From positions 1 to 64,000 of the forward strand of contig CAUYUJ010020579.1 in NCBI GenBank assembly GCA_963575745.1: a stretch of DNA of 64,000 nucleotides. Reading direction: 5' to 3'. The position numbers were made by a program, and so were the translations under genes. Below, piece by piece: positions 22,978 to 33,534 of this stretch. The stretch is from Prorocentrum cordatum. Taxonomy: Eukaryota > Sar > Dinophyceae > Prorocentrales > Prorocentraceae. The notes beneath the pieces were generated by a model. The model was not told the DNA's origin and made no database searches. It was given only the letters and a program-made list of their open reading frames with translations. Each line of letters starts with the position of its first letter. Within the stretch, counting starts at the first letter, position 1.

Positions 22978-22978
<1 letters not shown>
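21787..22978 (-). pseudogene. Reverse transcriptase of YR element 2
   Basis: Fingers: FVKGVLERGMARLVPAQAEA and LFFVEEKSGQQQIIFDARLA. Palm: YSVGDVQNAFYAISVPPEL, with the first aspartate. The catalytic box is GGVDNFMVQG, corresponding to YVDN in relatives, with glycine where tyrosine is usual. Then DHTDFVGLSFDG. The order fits the DIRS/Ngaro RT clade. Upstream the frame runs into a CT microsatellite translated as SLSLSL, so the true start is unclear. The frame ends at 21,787, where a frameshift leads into RNase H. Confidence 0.6.

Positions 22979-23062
<84 letters not shown>
22979..23062. repeat. (GA)n microsatellite inside YR element 2
   Basis: About 40 GA units with one A-rich interruption, between ORF1 and the RT. 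Confidence 0.97.
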
Positions 23063-23065
<3 letters not shown>

Positions 23066-23202
23066 GAGGGCGTGGATGCCATCATTCGCCCGTTCGAGCG
23101 CGCGATGACGTCGGAGCGCGCGGCGTTCGACTGCGCGAGAGCGGTCGCCTCCGCGCTGAGGAAGTGGAAGGGTGGCTAGCGGGAACACGTCGCGCTGGCG
23201 AC

Positions 23203-24646
23203 TCATCCCGCAGCAGCCGAAAAGATAAAAGCCTGCAACCCCGGGGCCAAGGAGCGGCAGGCAGCCGAGTCCGTGAGGGAGCAGCCGAGGGCTACTCGCC
23301 CTCTTTGCCGCCTCTGGCCCCCTTTCTTTGGACGGGCCAGCGCGCGTTCCTCTCTTGCCTTCCCCCGCTCCTTGGCGATCGCGCTCTCGCGGGAAATCTG
23401 CTCACTGATCCAGATGCTGAGCTCTGGGGCCACCATGGGCCCACGAGCGGTCGCCGTGCCCGTGAGGTAGCGGCGCTCGTCTCGGTGGGACTCGTCGCCG
23501 AGCTTAGTGCCGAGGATCTTGTCACGATAACGCTCTTCGCACAACTGCAACTGGCGCGGCACCAGTTCGAGCTCACCCAAGTTGCTGATGTCCAGCTGGC
23601 CGTAGCACAACGCCGTCTCGAAGATCTTGCTGGACTCCAGGTGCGTGGACACCGTTATGTCATCCGGCGCGAGCCTGATGTTGGCCCTCCACTGCACATG
23701 GTGGCCAAGAGCACTGCCGCCATTCTCCAGCATGAACCGAGCCACCCACGCCGCGGTACGAGGGCCTGGGACGGGCCAGTAGACCGCGTCGGCAAACTGG
23801 AAGTCGTAGATCGCCTGTCCTGCCGCGGCGGCGGGGATGGCCCCGCCAGGCCCACAAAGATGCCAAGAAGCGACGTCGGCGTTGTCCGCCGAGAAGTGCT
23901 CGATGAAGAGATCGTGATCGGGCGAGACCACCGCTGCATGCAAAGGCTGCACGCTGCTGACGCGCACCACCACGCGCTTGCGCAGCAGCACGAGACCAAG
24001 AACGGCGTACGCCACGAGCACCTCATCGCCGACATTCATCCGCCGTCTCAACACGTCCACGGCTGGAAGGCACACAACGATCCGGCACCCCCTCCAAGGC
24101 GAGCGGTGCTCCGCCCTCCTGCGGCGAGCCTTGCAGCCAGCCCGCGATGCCGCCTGCCTGGCGGCGCGCCGGGCCGCAAGCGGCGGCCACACCGCGCGTG
24201 AAGAGCTCCCAGACGAACAGCGCGAGCAGCCCGATACCCAGCTCGCTGCCCCAAGACCACCGCCCTGGCTCCGGCTTGGGGCAGGCCGGGCAGGGGTCGG
24301 GGCAGATGTCCCAGGCTGGGACGGCCAGCGCCGGCGAGCACTGGGCGAGCGCCACGCAGAGGTCCTCGACCTGCGCAGCAGGCGGCGGCGCAGCCGCCGG
24401 GCAGCCCCGCGAAGCTGGGGCGGGCGCTAGGACGGGCCTCGCCGCCTCCAGCGCGGGCGGCGCGGGCGCCAGTGGCCGCGAGCCCCCCAGCAGCCGCCCA
24501 AGCCAGGCGGCGCAGGCGTTGAACGCGACGAGCGACACGCCGCGGGCCACAGGGCGCGTGCACGAGCCTCTAGGCGAGAGCCACCTGAGGCCCCCCACAG
24601 AAAAGCCTTGAGCCGTGGCGGTTGCAGGCAACCGCGCGGCCCTCAA
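23203..24646 (-). pseudogene. ORF1 (Gag-like) of YR element 2, frameshifted
   Basis: Two overlapping minus frames together make the region ahead of pol. The first (24,646-24,023) begins inside repeat A1 and carries a Cys-rich patch (WDICPDPCPACPKPEPG) followed by a likely membrane segment (ELGIGLLALFVWELF). The second (24,192-23,203) carries a second hydrophobic segment (EVLVAYAVLGLVLL) and a beta-rich stretch around DFQFADAVYWPVPGPRTAAW, then a Lys/Arg-rich tail (AKERGKAREERALARPKKGG). The frame change lies near 24,060-24,190. No known Gag fold was recognised; position and basic tail are the reasons for the call. Confidence 0.5.
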
Positions 24647-24676
24647 TCGATCTACGATTATTGTTCAAGAGCAACC

Positions 24677-24680
<4 letters not shown>
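24596..24680 (-). repeat. Split direct repeat A1 (5' terminus)
   Basis: It contains the same TTGAGCCGTGGCGGTTGCAG word as A2, and its outer end merges into the CAT array at CCCATCATCATC. Confidence 0.9.
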
Positions 24681-24769
<89 letters not shown>

Positions 24770-24774
24770 AAGCA
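24677..24774. repeat. (CAT)n microsatellite, right flank of YR element 2
   Basis: About 32 uninterrupted CAT units adjoining repeat A1. Confidence 0.98.
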
Positions 24775-25084
24775 GCAGCATCATCATTCTCAACCTAAAC
24801 ACCCTCATGAACCTCATCATTCTGAGCACGGCTCTCCCAAGCCTGGAAGCACGAGGTGTCACAAGTGACGGCCTCCCGTGCCCCCTCCAACAGTCATCAC
24901 CAAGAATGCTGGGCTGGCACGGTGGCGGGACTTGCCGCAACCAGCTGGATATCCGCCGCCCCCTGTTGATTCATCGCAGGGGTGCCTGGCGTGCTAGACC
25001 CTTTCGGTTTTCGTTTTGGTTCTCTTTCCAGAAGAACTCCCCCTGGGCCTCCGGTGCGTCACGCCGGCCACCCGGAAAGGTGCC

Positions 25085-25625
25085 CAATTGCACAAGTGTT
25101 CCTCCAAGACGGCTCAAGATGGCCTCCATGATGGCCACGTGGCCCAAGACGGCCCAAGCGGTGCTCAAGAGGCCTCCACTCCAAGACGGCCCAAGAGGCC
25201 TCCAAGAAGTCCTCCAGGAGGGCCCGACGAGGCCACAATTATTAATTGTCCTCAGGATTTGTAAGGTTTTTCGTATTTACTTCTTTTCGGCCTTCCGACG
25301 ACCCAAGACGGCCCAAGAGGCCTCCAAGATCGCCCCCACACCGCCCAAGAGGCCTCGAAGATGGTCCCAGGACTGCCCAAGAGGCCCCCAAGACGGCCCC
25401 AAGAGGGCACAAAGACGACCTAAGAGGCCTCCAAGACCCCCAAGATGGCCTCTAAGACGGCCCTGGAGCACCCCAAGAGAGCCCCAAGTCGGCCCAGAGA
25501 GGCCCCCCAAACGGCTTCCGACGGCGTCAGACGGGCCAGAAGCCCACCAAGATGGCCGACGTTGGCTCAAGAGGCCTCCAAGGGGGCCCCCAGGAAGGCC
25601 AGAAAAGGCCAGAAACATTGTTTGT
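25085..25625 (+). repeat. Dispersed AAGACGGCCC/AAGAGGCC family copy
   Basis: 12-15 base words surround a core near 25,235-25,300 (AATTATTAATTG, CTTTTCGGCCTTCCGACGAC). The segment GAGCACCCCAAGAGAGCC and the text ACGGCTTCCGACGGCGTC recur near 31.2 kb. Confidence 0.85.
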
Positions 25626-25732
25626 TCCCCACATCCTAAGTGGGGTTCTTGTTTTCTCTGCACACCCTCCGCGCAGGATCTCTCGTCCTCCTCCCTCTCC
25701 TCTGCTCCTCTTTGCTTCCTCCTCCGCATCAT

Positions 25733-26155
<423 letters not shown>

Positions 26156-26157
26156 CC

Positions 26158-26390
26158 AAGAGGGAGCCTCGTCTGTGAGTGAATTGTGAGGAAATCTCAG
26201 GCGGGAACCCCCTCCCTATGGGGCCCGCAGATCATGTTACTAATCCGAGCGGGTCATCGGATTCCTGTAACTGTCGTCACTTTTGGGCTCCTCAGGTCTG
26301 AATTTGGAGGAAGTATCAAGCGGGAGCCTCGTCTGTAAGTGAATTGCGAGGAAGTCTCAGGCGGGAGCCCCCTCCCTATATATACAAGAA
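26158..26390 (+). repeat. 160-bp satellite, detached 1.4 units
   Basis: It carries the same CCGAGCGGGTCATCGGATTC and GGAGCCTCGTCTGT words as the array at 28.5-30.2 kb. The second unit breaks off at CCCTCCCTATATATACAAG. Confidence 0.9.
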
Positions 26391-26526
26391 GGGGCGCGCG
26401 CTTCTGGGCGAGAGGGAAACGACCGAGAGAAGAAGGGGCGGCCGCCCCACAGGACCTCTCCATGGTGCCGGAAGCCCATCAGGGCTCCCTCAGGGCCCCT
26501 CCCCCAGGGCCGGGGCTCCCTCGCCT

Positions 26527-26602
26527 GCCCCCTCCCCCTCCTCCTCCTCCTCCTCCTCCTCCTCCTCCTCCTCCTCCTCCTCCTCCTCCTCCTCCTCCTT
26601 CG
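26527..26602. repeat. (CCT)n microsatellite
   Basis: About 24 CTC units. Confidence 0.97.
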
Positions 26603-26639
26603 CCCCCGTCGGCATATCCAGGCGTGTTATGCAGTCAGG

Positions 26640-28478
26640 TCGTCCGTCCGGAAACGGTGCCGGAGGCCGCTCTGGGCTCCTCTGGGCATCCCCCCCGGGG
26701 CCCGTTTTGTGAGGATGTCTCAGGCGAGGGCGCCGGTTTGGGATTCGTCACCGGATCCAGCGGATCCAGCGGATCCGTCCGGAAACGGTGCCGGAGGCCG
26801 CTCTGGGCTCCTCTGGGCATCCCCCCCGGGGCCCGTTTTGTGAGGATGTCTCAGGCGAGGGCGCCGGTTTGGGATTCGTCACCGGATCCAGCGGATCCAG
26901 CGGATCCGTCCGGAAACGGTGCCGGAGGCCGCTCTGGGCTCCTCTGGGCATCCCCCCCGGGGCCCGTTTTGTGAGGATGTCTCAGGCGAGGGCGCCGGTT
27001 TGGGATTCGTCACCGGATCCAGCGGATCCAGCGGATCCGTCCGGAAACGGTGCCGGAGGCCGCTCTGGGCTCCTCTGGGCATCCCCCCCGGGGCCCGTTT
27101 TGTGAGGATGTCTCAGGCGAGGGCGCCGGTTTGGGATTCGTCACCGGATCCAGCGGATCCAGCGGATCCAGCGGATCCGTCCGGAAACGGTGCCGGAGGC
27201 CGCTCTGGGCTCCTCTGGGCATCCCCCCCGGGGCCCGTTTTGTGAGGATGTCTCAGGCGAGGGCGCCGGTTTGGGATTCGTCACCGGATCCAGCGGATCC
27301 AGCGGATCCGTCCGGAAACGGTGCCGGAGGCCGCTCTGGGCTCCTCTGGGCATCCCCCCCGGGGCCCGTTTTGTGAGGATGTCTCAGGCGAGGGCGCCGG
27401 TTTGGGATTCGTCACCGGATCCAGCGGATCCAGCGGATCCAGCGGATCCGTCCGGAAACGGTGCCGGAGGCCGCTCTGGGCTCCTCTGGGCATCCCCCCC
27501 GGGGCCCGTTTTGTGAGGATGTCTCAGGCGAGGGCGCCGGTTTGGGATTCGTCACCGGATCCAGCGGATCCAGCGGATCCAGCGGATCCGTCCGGAAACG
27601 GTGCCGGAGGCCGCTCTGGGCTCCTCTGGGCATCCCCCCCGGGGCCCGTTTTGTGAGGATGTCTCAGGCGAGGGCGCCGGTTTGGGATTCGTCACCGGAT
27701 CCAGCGGATCCAGCGGATCCAGCGGATCCGTCCGGAAACGGTGCCGGAGGCCGCTCTGGGCTCCTCTGGGCATCCCCCCCGGGGCCCGTTTTGTGAGGAT
27801 GTCTCAGGCGAGGGCGCCGGTTTGGGATTCGTCACCGGATCCAGCGGATCCAGCGGATCCGCGGAAACGGTGCCGGAGGCCGCTCTGGGCTCCTCTGGGC
27901 ATCCCCCCCGGGGCCCGTTTTGTGAGGATGTCTCAGGCGAGGGCGCCGGTTTGGGATTCGTCACCGGATCCAGCGGATCCAGCGGATCCAGCGGATCCGT
28001 CCGGAAACGGTGCCGGAGGCCGCTCTGGGCTCCTCTGGGCATCCCCCCCGGGGCCCGTTTTGTGAGGATGTCTCAGGCGAGGGCGCCGGTTTGGGATCCA
28101 GCGGATCCAGCGGATCCGGATCCAGCGGATCCAGCGGATCCAGCGGATCCGTCCGGAAACGGTGCCGGAGGCCGCTCTGGGCTCCTCTGGGCATCCCCCC
28201 CGGGGCCCGTTTTGTGAGGATGTCTCAGGCGAGGGCGCCGGTTTGGGATTCGTCACCGGATCCAGCGGATCCAGCGGATCCGTCCGGAAACGGTGCCGGA
28301 GGCCGCTCTGGGCTCCTCTGGGCATCCCCCCCGGGGCCCGTTTTGTGAGGATGTCTCAGGCGAGGGCGCCGGTTTGGGATTGGTCACCGGATCCAGCGGA
28401 TCCAGCGGATCCAGCGGATCCAGCGGATCCATCCGGAAACGGTGCCGGAGGCCGCTCTGGGCTCGTGCTCTTCGCGCC
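26640..28478 (+). repeat. 131-bp minisatellite with nested GGATCCAGC repeats, 14 units
   Basis: Units begin GGAAACGGTGCCGGAGGC at about 26,650, 26,781, 26,912, 27,043, 27,183, 27,314, 27,454, 27,594, 27,734, 27,864, 28,003, 28,155, 28,286 and 28,435. Unit length is 131 bases with two GGATCCAGC copies and grows by 9 per extra copy (140, 149). One unit lacks GTCC and one has a longer reshuffled block at 28,096-28,150. Outside the nonamer block the units are nearly identical. The open frames on both strands are by-products of the repeat. Confidence 0.97.
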
Positions 28479-28514
28479 GGGGGCGAGGATGACGTGAGTT
28501 CCACAGAAACTCCC

Positions 28515-30225
28515 TCAAATTAATCCGAGCGGGTCATCGGATTCCTATACTGTCGTTACTTTTGGGATCCTCAGGTCTGAATTTGGATGAAGTATATGGC
28601 GGGAGCCTCGTTTGTCAGTGAATTGCGAGCAAGTCTCAGGCGGGAGCCCCCTCCCTATGGGGCCCGCAGATCATGTTACTAATCCGAGCGGGTCATCGGT
28701 TTCCTGTAACTGTCGTCACTTTTGGGCTCCTCAAGTTTGAATTTGGAGGAAATATCAAGCGGGAGCCTCGTTTGTGAGTGAATTGTGAAGAAGTCTCAGG
28801 CGGGAACCCCCTCCCTATGGGGCCCGCAGGTCATGTTACTAATCCGAGCGGGTCATCGGATTCCTGTAACCGTCGTCACTTTTGGGCTCCTCAGGTCTGA
28901 ATTTGGAGGAAGTATCAAGCGGGTGAGGAAGTCTCAGGCGGGAGTCCCCTCCCTATGGGGCCCGCAGATCATGTTATTAATCCGAGCGGGTCATCGGATT
29001 CCTGTAACTGTCGTCACTTTTGGGCTCCTCAGGTCTGAATTTGGAGGAAGTATCAAGCGGGAGCCTCGTTTGTAAGTGAATTGCGAGGAAGTCTCAGGCG
29101 GGAGTCCCCTCCCTATGGGGCCCGCAGATCATGTTATTAATCCGAGCGGGTCATCGGATTCCTATGCTGTCGTCACTTTTGGGATCCTCAGGTCTGAATT
29201 TGGAGGAAGTATATGGCGGGAGCCTCGTTTGTCAGTGAAATTGCGAGCAAGTCTCAGGCGGGAGCCCCCTCCCTATGGGGCCCGCAGATCATGTTACTAA
29301 TCCGAGCGGGTCATCGGTTTCTTGTAACTGTCGTCACTTTTGGGCTCCTCAGGTCTGAATTTGGAAGAAATATTAAGCGGGAGCCTCGTCTGTGAGTGAA
29401 TTGTGAGGAAGTCTCAGGCGGGAGCCCCCTCCCTATGGGGCCCGCAGGTCATGTTACTAATCCGAACGGGTCATCGGATTCCTGTAACCGTCGTCACTTT
29501 TGGGCTCCTCAGGTCTGAATTTGGAGGAAGTATCAAGCGGGTGAGGAAGTCTCAGGCGGGAGCCCCCTCCCTATGGGGCCCGCAGATCATGTTACTAATC
29601 CGAGCGGGTCATCGGATTCCTGTAATTGTAATCACTTTTGGGCTCCTCAAGTCTGAATTTGGAGGAAATATCAAGCGGGAGCCTCGTCTGTGAGTGACTT
29701 GTGAGGAAGTCTCAGGCGGGAGCCCCCTCCCCCATGGGGCCCGCAGATCATGTTATTAATCCGAGCGGGTCATCGGATTCCTATACTGTCGTCACTTTTG
29801 GGATCCTGAGGTCTGAATTTGCAGGAAGTATCAAGCGGGAACCTCGTCTGTGAGTGAATTGTGAGGAAGTCTCAAGCGGGAGCCCCCTCCCTATGGGGCC
29901 CGCAGATCATGTTATTAATCCGAGCGGGTCATCGGATTCCTGTAACTGTCGTCACTTTTGGGCTCCTCAGGTCTGAATTTGGAGGAAGTATCAGGCGGGA
30001 GCCTCGTTTGTCAGTGAATTGCGAGCAAGTCTCAGGCGGGAGCCCCCTCCCTATGGGGCCCGCAGATCATGTTACTAATCCGAGCGGGTCATCGGATTCC
30101 TGTAACTGTCGTCACTTTTGGGCTCCTCAGGTCTGAATTTGGAAGAAGTATCAAGCGGGACCCTCGTCTGTGAGTGAATTGTGAGGACGCGTCAGGCGGG
30201 AGCCTTCCTATGGGTCCCGCAGCTC
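28515..30225 (+). repeat. 160-bp satellite, eleven units
   Basis: CCGAGCGGGTCATCGG or a one-base variant occurs at about 28,525, 28,684, 28,844, 28,982, 29,142, 29,302, 29,462, 29,600, 29,761, 29,920 and 30,080. Spacing is 159-161, except two units of 138 that share the same 22-base deletion after ATCAAGCGGG. Units carry GTGAGTGAATTGTGAGGAAG. Confidence 0.95.
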
Positions 30226-30227
30226 AC

Positions 30228-30350
30228 GTGGTTCCTCCGGGTCATCCTCCGGCGCGCGCTTCCTCTGGGTCGTCCTCCGGCGCGTATCGGCTGGGACGCA
30301 CGTCGTGCGCTTCCTCTGGGTCGTGTTCCGCACGAGGACGAGGAGGAGGA
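30228..30350 (+). repeat. Short degenerate repeat, CTCTGGGTCGT words
   Basis: GGGTCATCCTCCGGCGCGCG and GGGTCGTCCTCCGGCGCGTA are followed by two GCGCTTCCTCTGGGTCGT words. Confidence 0.7.
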
Positions 30351-30439
30351 GGATTGCCAGGAAAAGGAGGAGGGATGATGCAGGACGAGACAGGAAAGCA
30401 GGAAGAGGAAGAGGCTGAGGGGAGGAAGGACGAGGAGGA

Positions 30440-30935
30440 AAAGGAGGAGGAGGAATGCCCGAGGAGGCCCCAGTAGGTCCCGGAAGGCCCAGAAGGCTCC
30501 AGGAGGCCCCAAGAGGCCCCAGGAGGCCCCAGGAGGGGGCAGGAGGCCTAAGGAGGAGGCAGGAGGAGGAGGAGGAGGAGGAGGAGGAGGAGGAGGAGGA
30601 GGAGGGGGGGGAGGAGGGGGGAGGAATATGGAAACGAGGAGGAGGAGGAGGAGGAGGAGGAGGAGGAGGAGGACGGATGAGGGAGAGGGAGAGGAGGAGG
30701 ACAGGGGATGAGGAGGAGGAGGAGGAGGAGAAGGGAGAGGGAGAGCAGGAGGAGGAGGCAGGAGGCAGGAGGGGCAGGGGGAATAGGGGGGAGGAAGCAT
30801 AACGAGGGGGAGGGGGAGGAGGTGGAGGAGGCAAGAAGAGGAGGAAGAGGCAGGGGTTGAGGCAGGAGGAGGAGCAGACAGGAGGAGAACGAGGAGGCAA
30901 GAGTAGGTGGGAGAAGGGAAGGGCCAGGAGGATAC
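30440..30935. repeat. (GGA)n purine tract
   Basis: AGG/GGA repeats with interruptions, preceded by AGGAGGCCCCAAGAGGCCCC words of the dispersed family. Pro/Ser/Leu frames on the minus strand are low-complexity. Confidence 0.95.
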
Positions 30936-30974
30936 CCCCATGCAAGCTAAAGAGATTCTCATGTGGGGTCCTTC

Positions 30975-31767
30975 CGTCGGAGTAATTTCCTAAGGTTTTT
31001 GAAAGATGTTGACATTCGCATCTTTTCGGCCCTCCGACGGCCCGAGAGGTCTTGGGCCCCCAAAGATCGCCCAAAGATCGCCCTAGAGGCCTCCAAGATG
31101 GCCCCAGAACGGCCCAAGAGGCCCCCAAGACGGCCCTAAGAGGCCTCCAAGACGGCCCAGGAGGCTTTTGAGACACCCAAGATGGCCTCCCGGCCCTGGA
31201 GCATTCCAAGAGGACCCCAAGTCGGCCCAGAGGGGCCTCCCAAACGGCTTCCGACGGCGTCGGACGGGCCAGGGGCCCACCAAAACGGCCGAAGATGGCC
31301 TTAAGATGGCCCAAGACGCCCCAAGAGGCTCCCAAGAGGGCCTCCAGGAAGGGCCGAAAAGGCCAAAATCAGTGATTCCCCTTCGGTTTTTGAAGGATGT
31401 TGGCGTTTGCGTGTTTCCGCTTCCGACGGCCCCGGACGGCCCAAGTGCCCCCCAAGATCGCCCAAGAGGCCCAAGACGGCCCCAAGAGGCCCCCAAGACG
31501 GCCCAAGAGGCCTCCAAGACGCTCAAGATGGCCTCCAAGACGGCCCAAGAGCCCTCCAAGACGTCCTCCAAGAAGGCCCGAAAGGGTCAAAATGGCCTCC
31601 AGGCGGCCAAGATGACCTTCAAGATGCCTACGTGTTCCCCGAAGGCTTTCCAAACCGATTCGGGGAACACATGGACCGATATCTTGGCAGACCTGGCCTC
31701 AACGTTCGGCCACGTAGGTGCTTCCAAAAGGGCAGGGGGCGGCGGTGATTCGCCGTAGGCGTCTTCG
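30975..31767 (+). repeat. Dispersed AAGACGGCCC/AAGAGGCC family, two joined copies
   Basis: Cores occur near 30,985-31,045 and 31,365-31,430 (TTTTTGAAGGATGTTGGCGT). The tail from 31,500 to 31,765 nearly duplicates 6,480-6,745. Confidence 0.9.
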
Positions 31768-31830
31768 ATTAACTTCGCCGGCCCAACGGGCCAGAGGCGT
31801 GCCAAAATCTCAGGTAAGAGCCAAAAATAT
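31768..31830 (+). repeat. Short dispersed element with GGCCC-AAC-GGGCC palindrome
   Basis: Second copy of the sequence at 16,265-16,330. Here it directly follows the end of the dispersed family copy. Confidence 0.6.
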
Positions 31831-31899
31831 GTCTAATTGGCGCGCAAATGGGTTCCCAGGACGACGAATATCTCGGCAAGGTCCAGGCAGGGTCGGGCC

Positions 31900-32560
31900 A
31901 GAGATGCTGGAACTCCTGGGCGCGGCCTCGGGGGCCCCCGACCGCCCCAATGAGGCGCCAAAAGGGTGGCAACCCCCACGGCCTCCGGCCAAGACCGTTC
32001 CAAGATGGCCCACATTGATCCCAAGGCGGCCCAAGAAGCGCCCAAGAAACTCCAGCAGGGTTCCAAGAGGACTTCGAGAGGCCCCGAAGACACACAAATT
32101 ATTGATTCCGCTTCTTGGCGGTACTGCCTTTTCGAGCTGCCAACCGCCCCGGACGGCCCAAGAGGCCCCACGAGCGCTCCAAGACGGCCAAAAAAGTCTC
32201 CACGAAGGCCACCAAATGGCCCAAGATGGCCCTAAGACGGCTCAAGAGGCCTCCAAGACGGCCCCAAGATGGACCCCAAAGAGGACCCAGACGGGGAACC
32301 CGAACAGACATGTCGAGCTCTCGGCCCCAAGAGGCGCTCAGGAAACTCCCACAGCCCCCCAAGAGCCCCGCAAGAGACCCCAAGAGACCTCCAAGAGGCC
32401 CCAAAAGAAGCTCCCAAGACCCCCTCAGGCCCCCAGGAAGCTTCAAGAGACCCCAAAGGAGCCCACAAGAGGCCCCCGAGAGGCCTCAAAACTTCTCCCC
32501 AAAGGTTTCTGAAAACCCACCGAAGAGACCCCAAGAAACACCCACGAGGACTCTGACCCA
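31900..32560 (+). repeat. Dispersed AAGAGGCC family copy
   Basis: CCAAGANGGCC words lie around a core at 32,095-32,160 (TTATTGATTCCGCTTCTTGG). They grade into AGACCCCAAGAGACCTCC words by 32,400. Confidence 0.85.
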
Positions 32561-32754
32561 CAACCCAGGTACGTCTCGAAACTTCACTGGAGCTCTCTTG
32601 AGCCATCTTTGCGCCCGCTGGGGCAGTCGATCGTCTCTCTTCGACTGGGTGCGAGCCACATCTCAAAACATCTCCTCGAAGACAATCTTGTCTGCCCTAG
32701 TCCGTTCCCCATGGGTATGAGCATACCACCATGCAGCCACCGCAATGCGAAATG

Positions 32755-32792
32755 GGCCGGCGGATTGAGCGAAGCGATCCGCCGCCCCACCC
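32755..32792. other. Hairpin GGCGGAT...ATCCGCC, partly shared with 17.25 kb
   Basis: GGCGGAT, an 11-base loop TGAGCGAAGCG, then ATCCGCC. The text GGGCCGGCGGAATGAGCGAA followed by GCGATTC at 17,249 shares the loop, but its right arm is changed. Confidence 0.6.
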
Positions 32793-33534
32793 CGTGCGGC
32801 GTGTGAGATCCACAGCATGGTCTTCCAGGGATGTTTTCTGTAAGTCCTCACACCAGCGCGATTTTCATACCTACCCCTGCCTCTGAGCCCTCACAACCCC
32901 TCCTTGAATCCTCCCTGGATCCCGCTCGTTCCGCAGGCCCGAAGGCCCTGGCTGCGCCCCGGGGCGCTTTATGGTCACCACTTCCGTCCCAGAACGACCT
33001 CCCTTTCACGTGCTGGGTTTCCGGGCTCCGCCAAGTCCTCTCAGAGACTTCTCCAGGATCCTTCTGGGCCAGTTTGGGGGACCTCCCAGGGCTCTTTTCG
33101 GCTGATGTGGACCGTCTTTCGGGCCACCTTCGGCCGTTCTGGGTGCCTCTCCACTTCTTTCCTCTTTTCAAGTCTCAAATACCCACACATCCCAACAAGC
33201 AAACGACATCGTAAAACACGTTGGATTGTGACGATTCTGGCCATCTCAAGCTTCGCCTTCCGCCTCGCTTGCAATTCCCGTGCATCTCCGCGGGCTCTCG
33301 CGGACATCTTCGAACCTGAGGATGCTCTCTAAGGCCGTCCTGACAACCTCACGGCGCCTTCCTCGGCCGTCTGGGCCTCTTTTTAGCGCCTTCTTAATCC
33401 GTTTCGGGCGCCCCCCAAGAGCCCCCAGGGCCCATTCCAATATCCAACATGATCGACCCACGACCCCGAAAAAGGACGATGGAAATGTAAAGCATGGCAA
33501 CGTTTCAAAAACACCTGATTGGGAAACGGACAGA
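32793..33534. other. No gene recognised
   Basis: Open frames on both strands have no motifs. Ordinary composition. Confidence 0.4.

Larger units (their letters stand above)
18405..24680 (-). mobile_element. YR element 2: tyrosine-recombinase retrotransposon with split direct repeats
   Basis: Read on the minus strand the order is A1 (24,596-24,680), Gag-like ORF1, RT and RNase H, tyrosine recombinase, methyltransferase-like domain, B1 (about 18,714-18,937), A2 (18,633-18,717), B2 (18,405-18,632). A1/A2 match over about 85 bases with a handful of differences, and B1/B2 match over about 205 bases. A1-internal-B1-A2-B2 is the split-direct-repeat layout known from PAT/Ngaro-type relatives of DIRS, which integrate a circular intermediate through a recombinase. 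Both outer borders abut pure CAT repeats (left to 18,407, right from 24,678). The B1/A2 junction reads CCCATCGTGACGC, so the shared core is CATC. No target duplication is visible, as expected for this class. The coding part is decayed: two in-frame TGA codons, at least two frameshifts, and a lost catalytic tyrosine. Confidence 0.85.

Noticed and set aside
25549-25572. Partial match to the dinoflagellate spliced leader (TTGGCTCAAG)
   Set aside because: Only ten bases match, and the same text is one substitution from the local GGCCCAAGAGGCC repeat word.
26788-28523. Repeated open frames MPEAALGSSGHPPRGPF (plus) and MPRGAQSGLRHRFRTDPL (minus) in the 131-bp array
   Set aside because: The unit length is not a multiple of three unless three nonamers are present, the frames restart in each unit, and the DNA rather than the protein is conserved.
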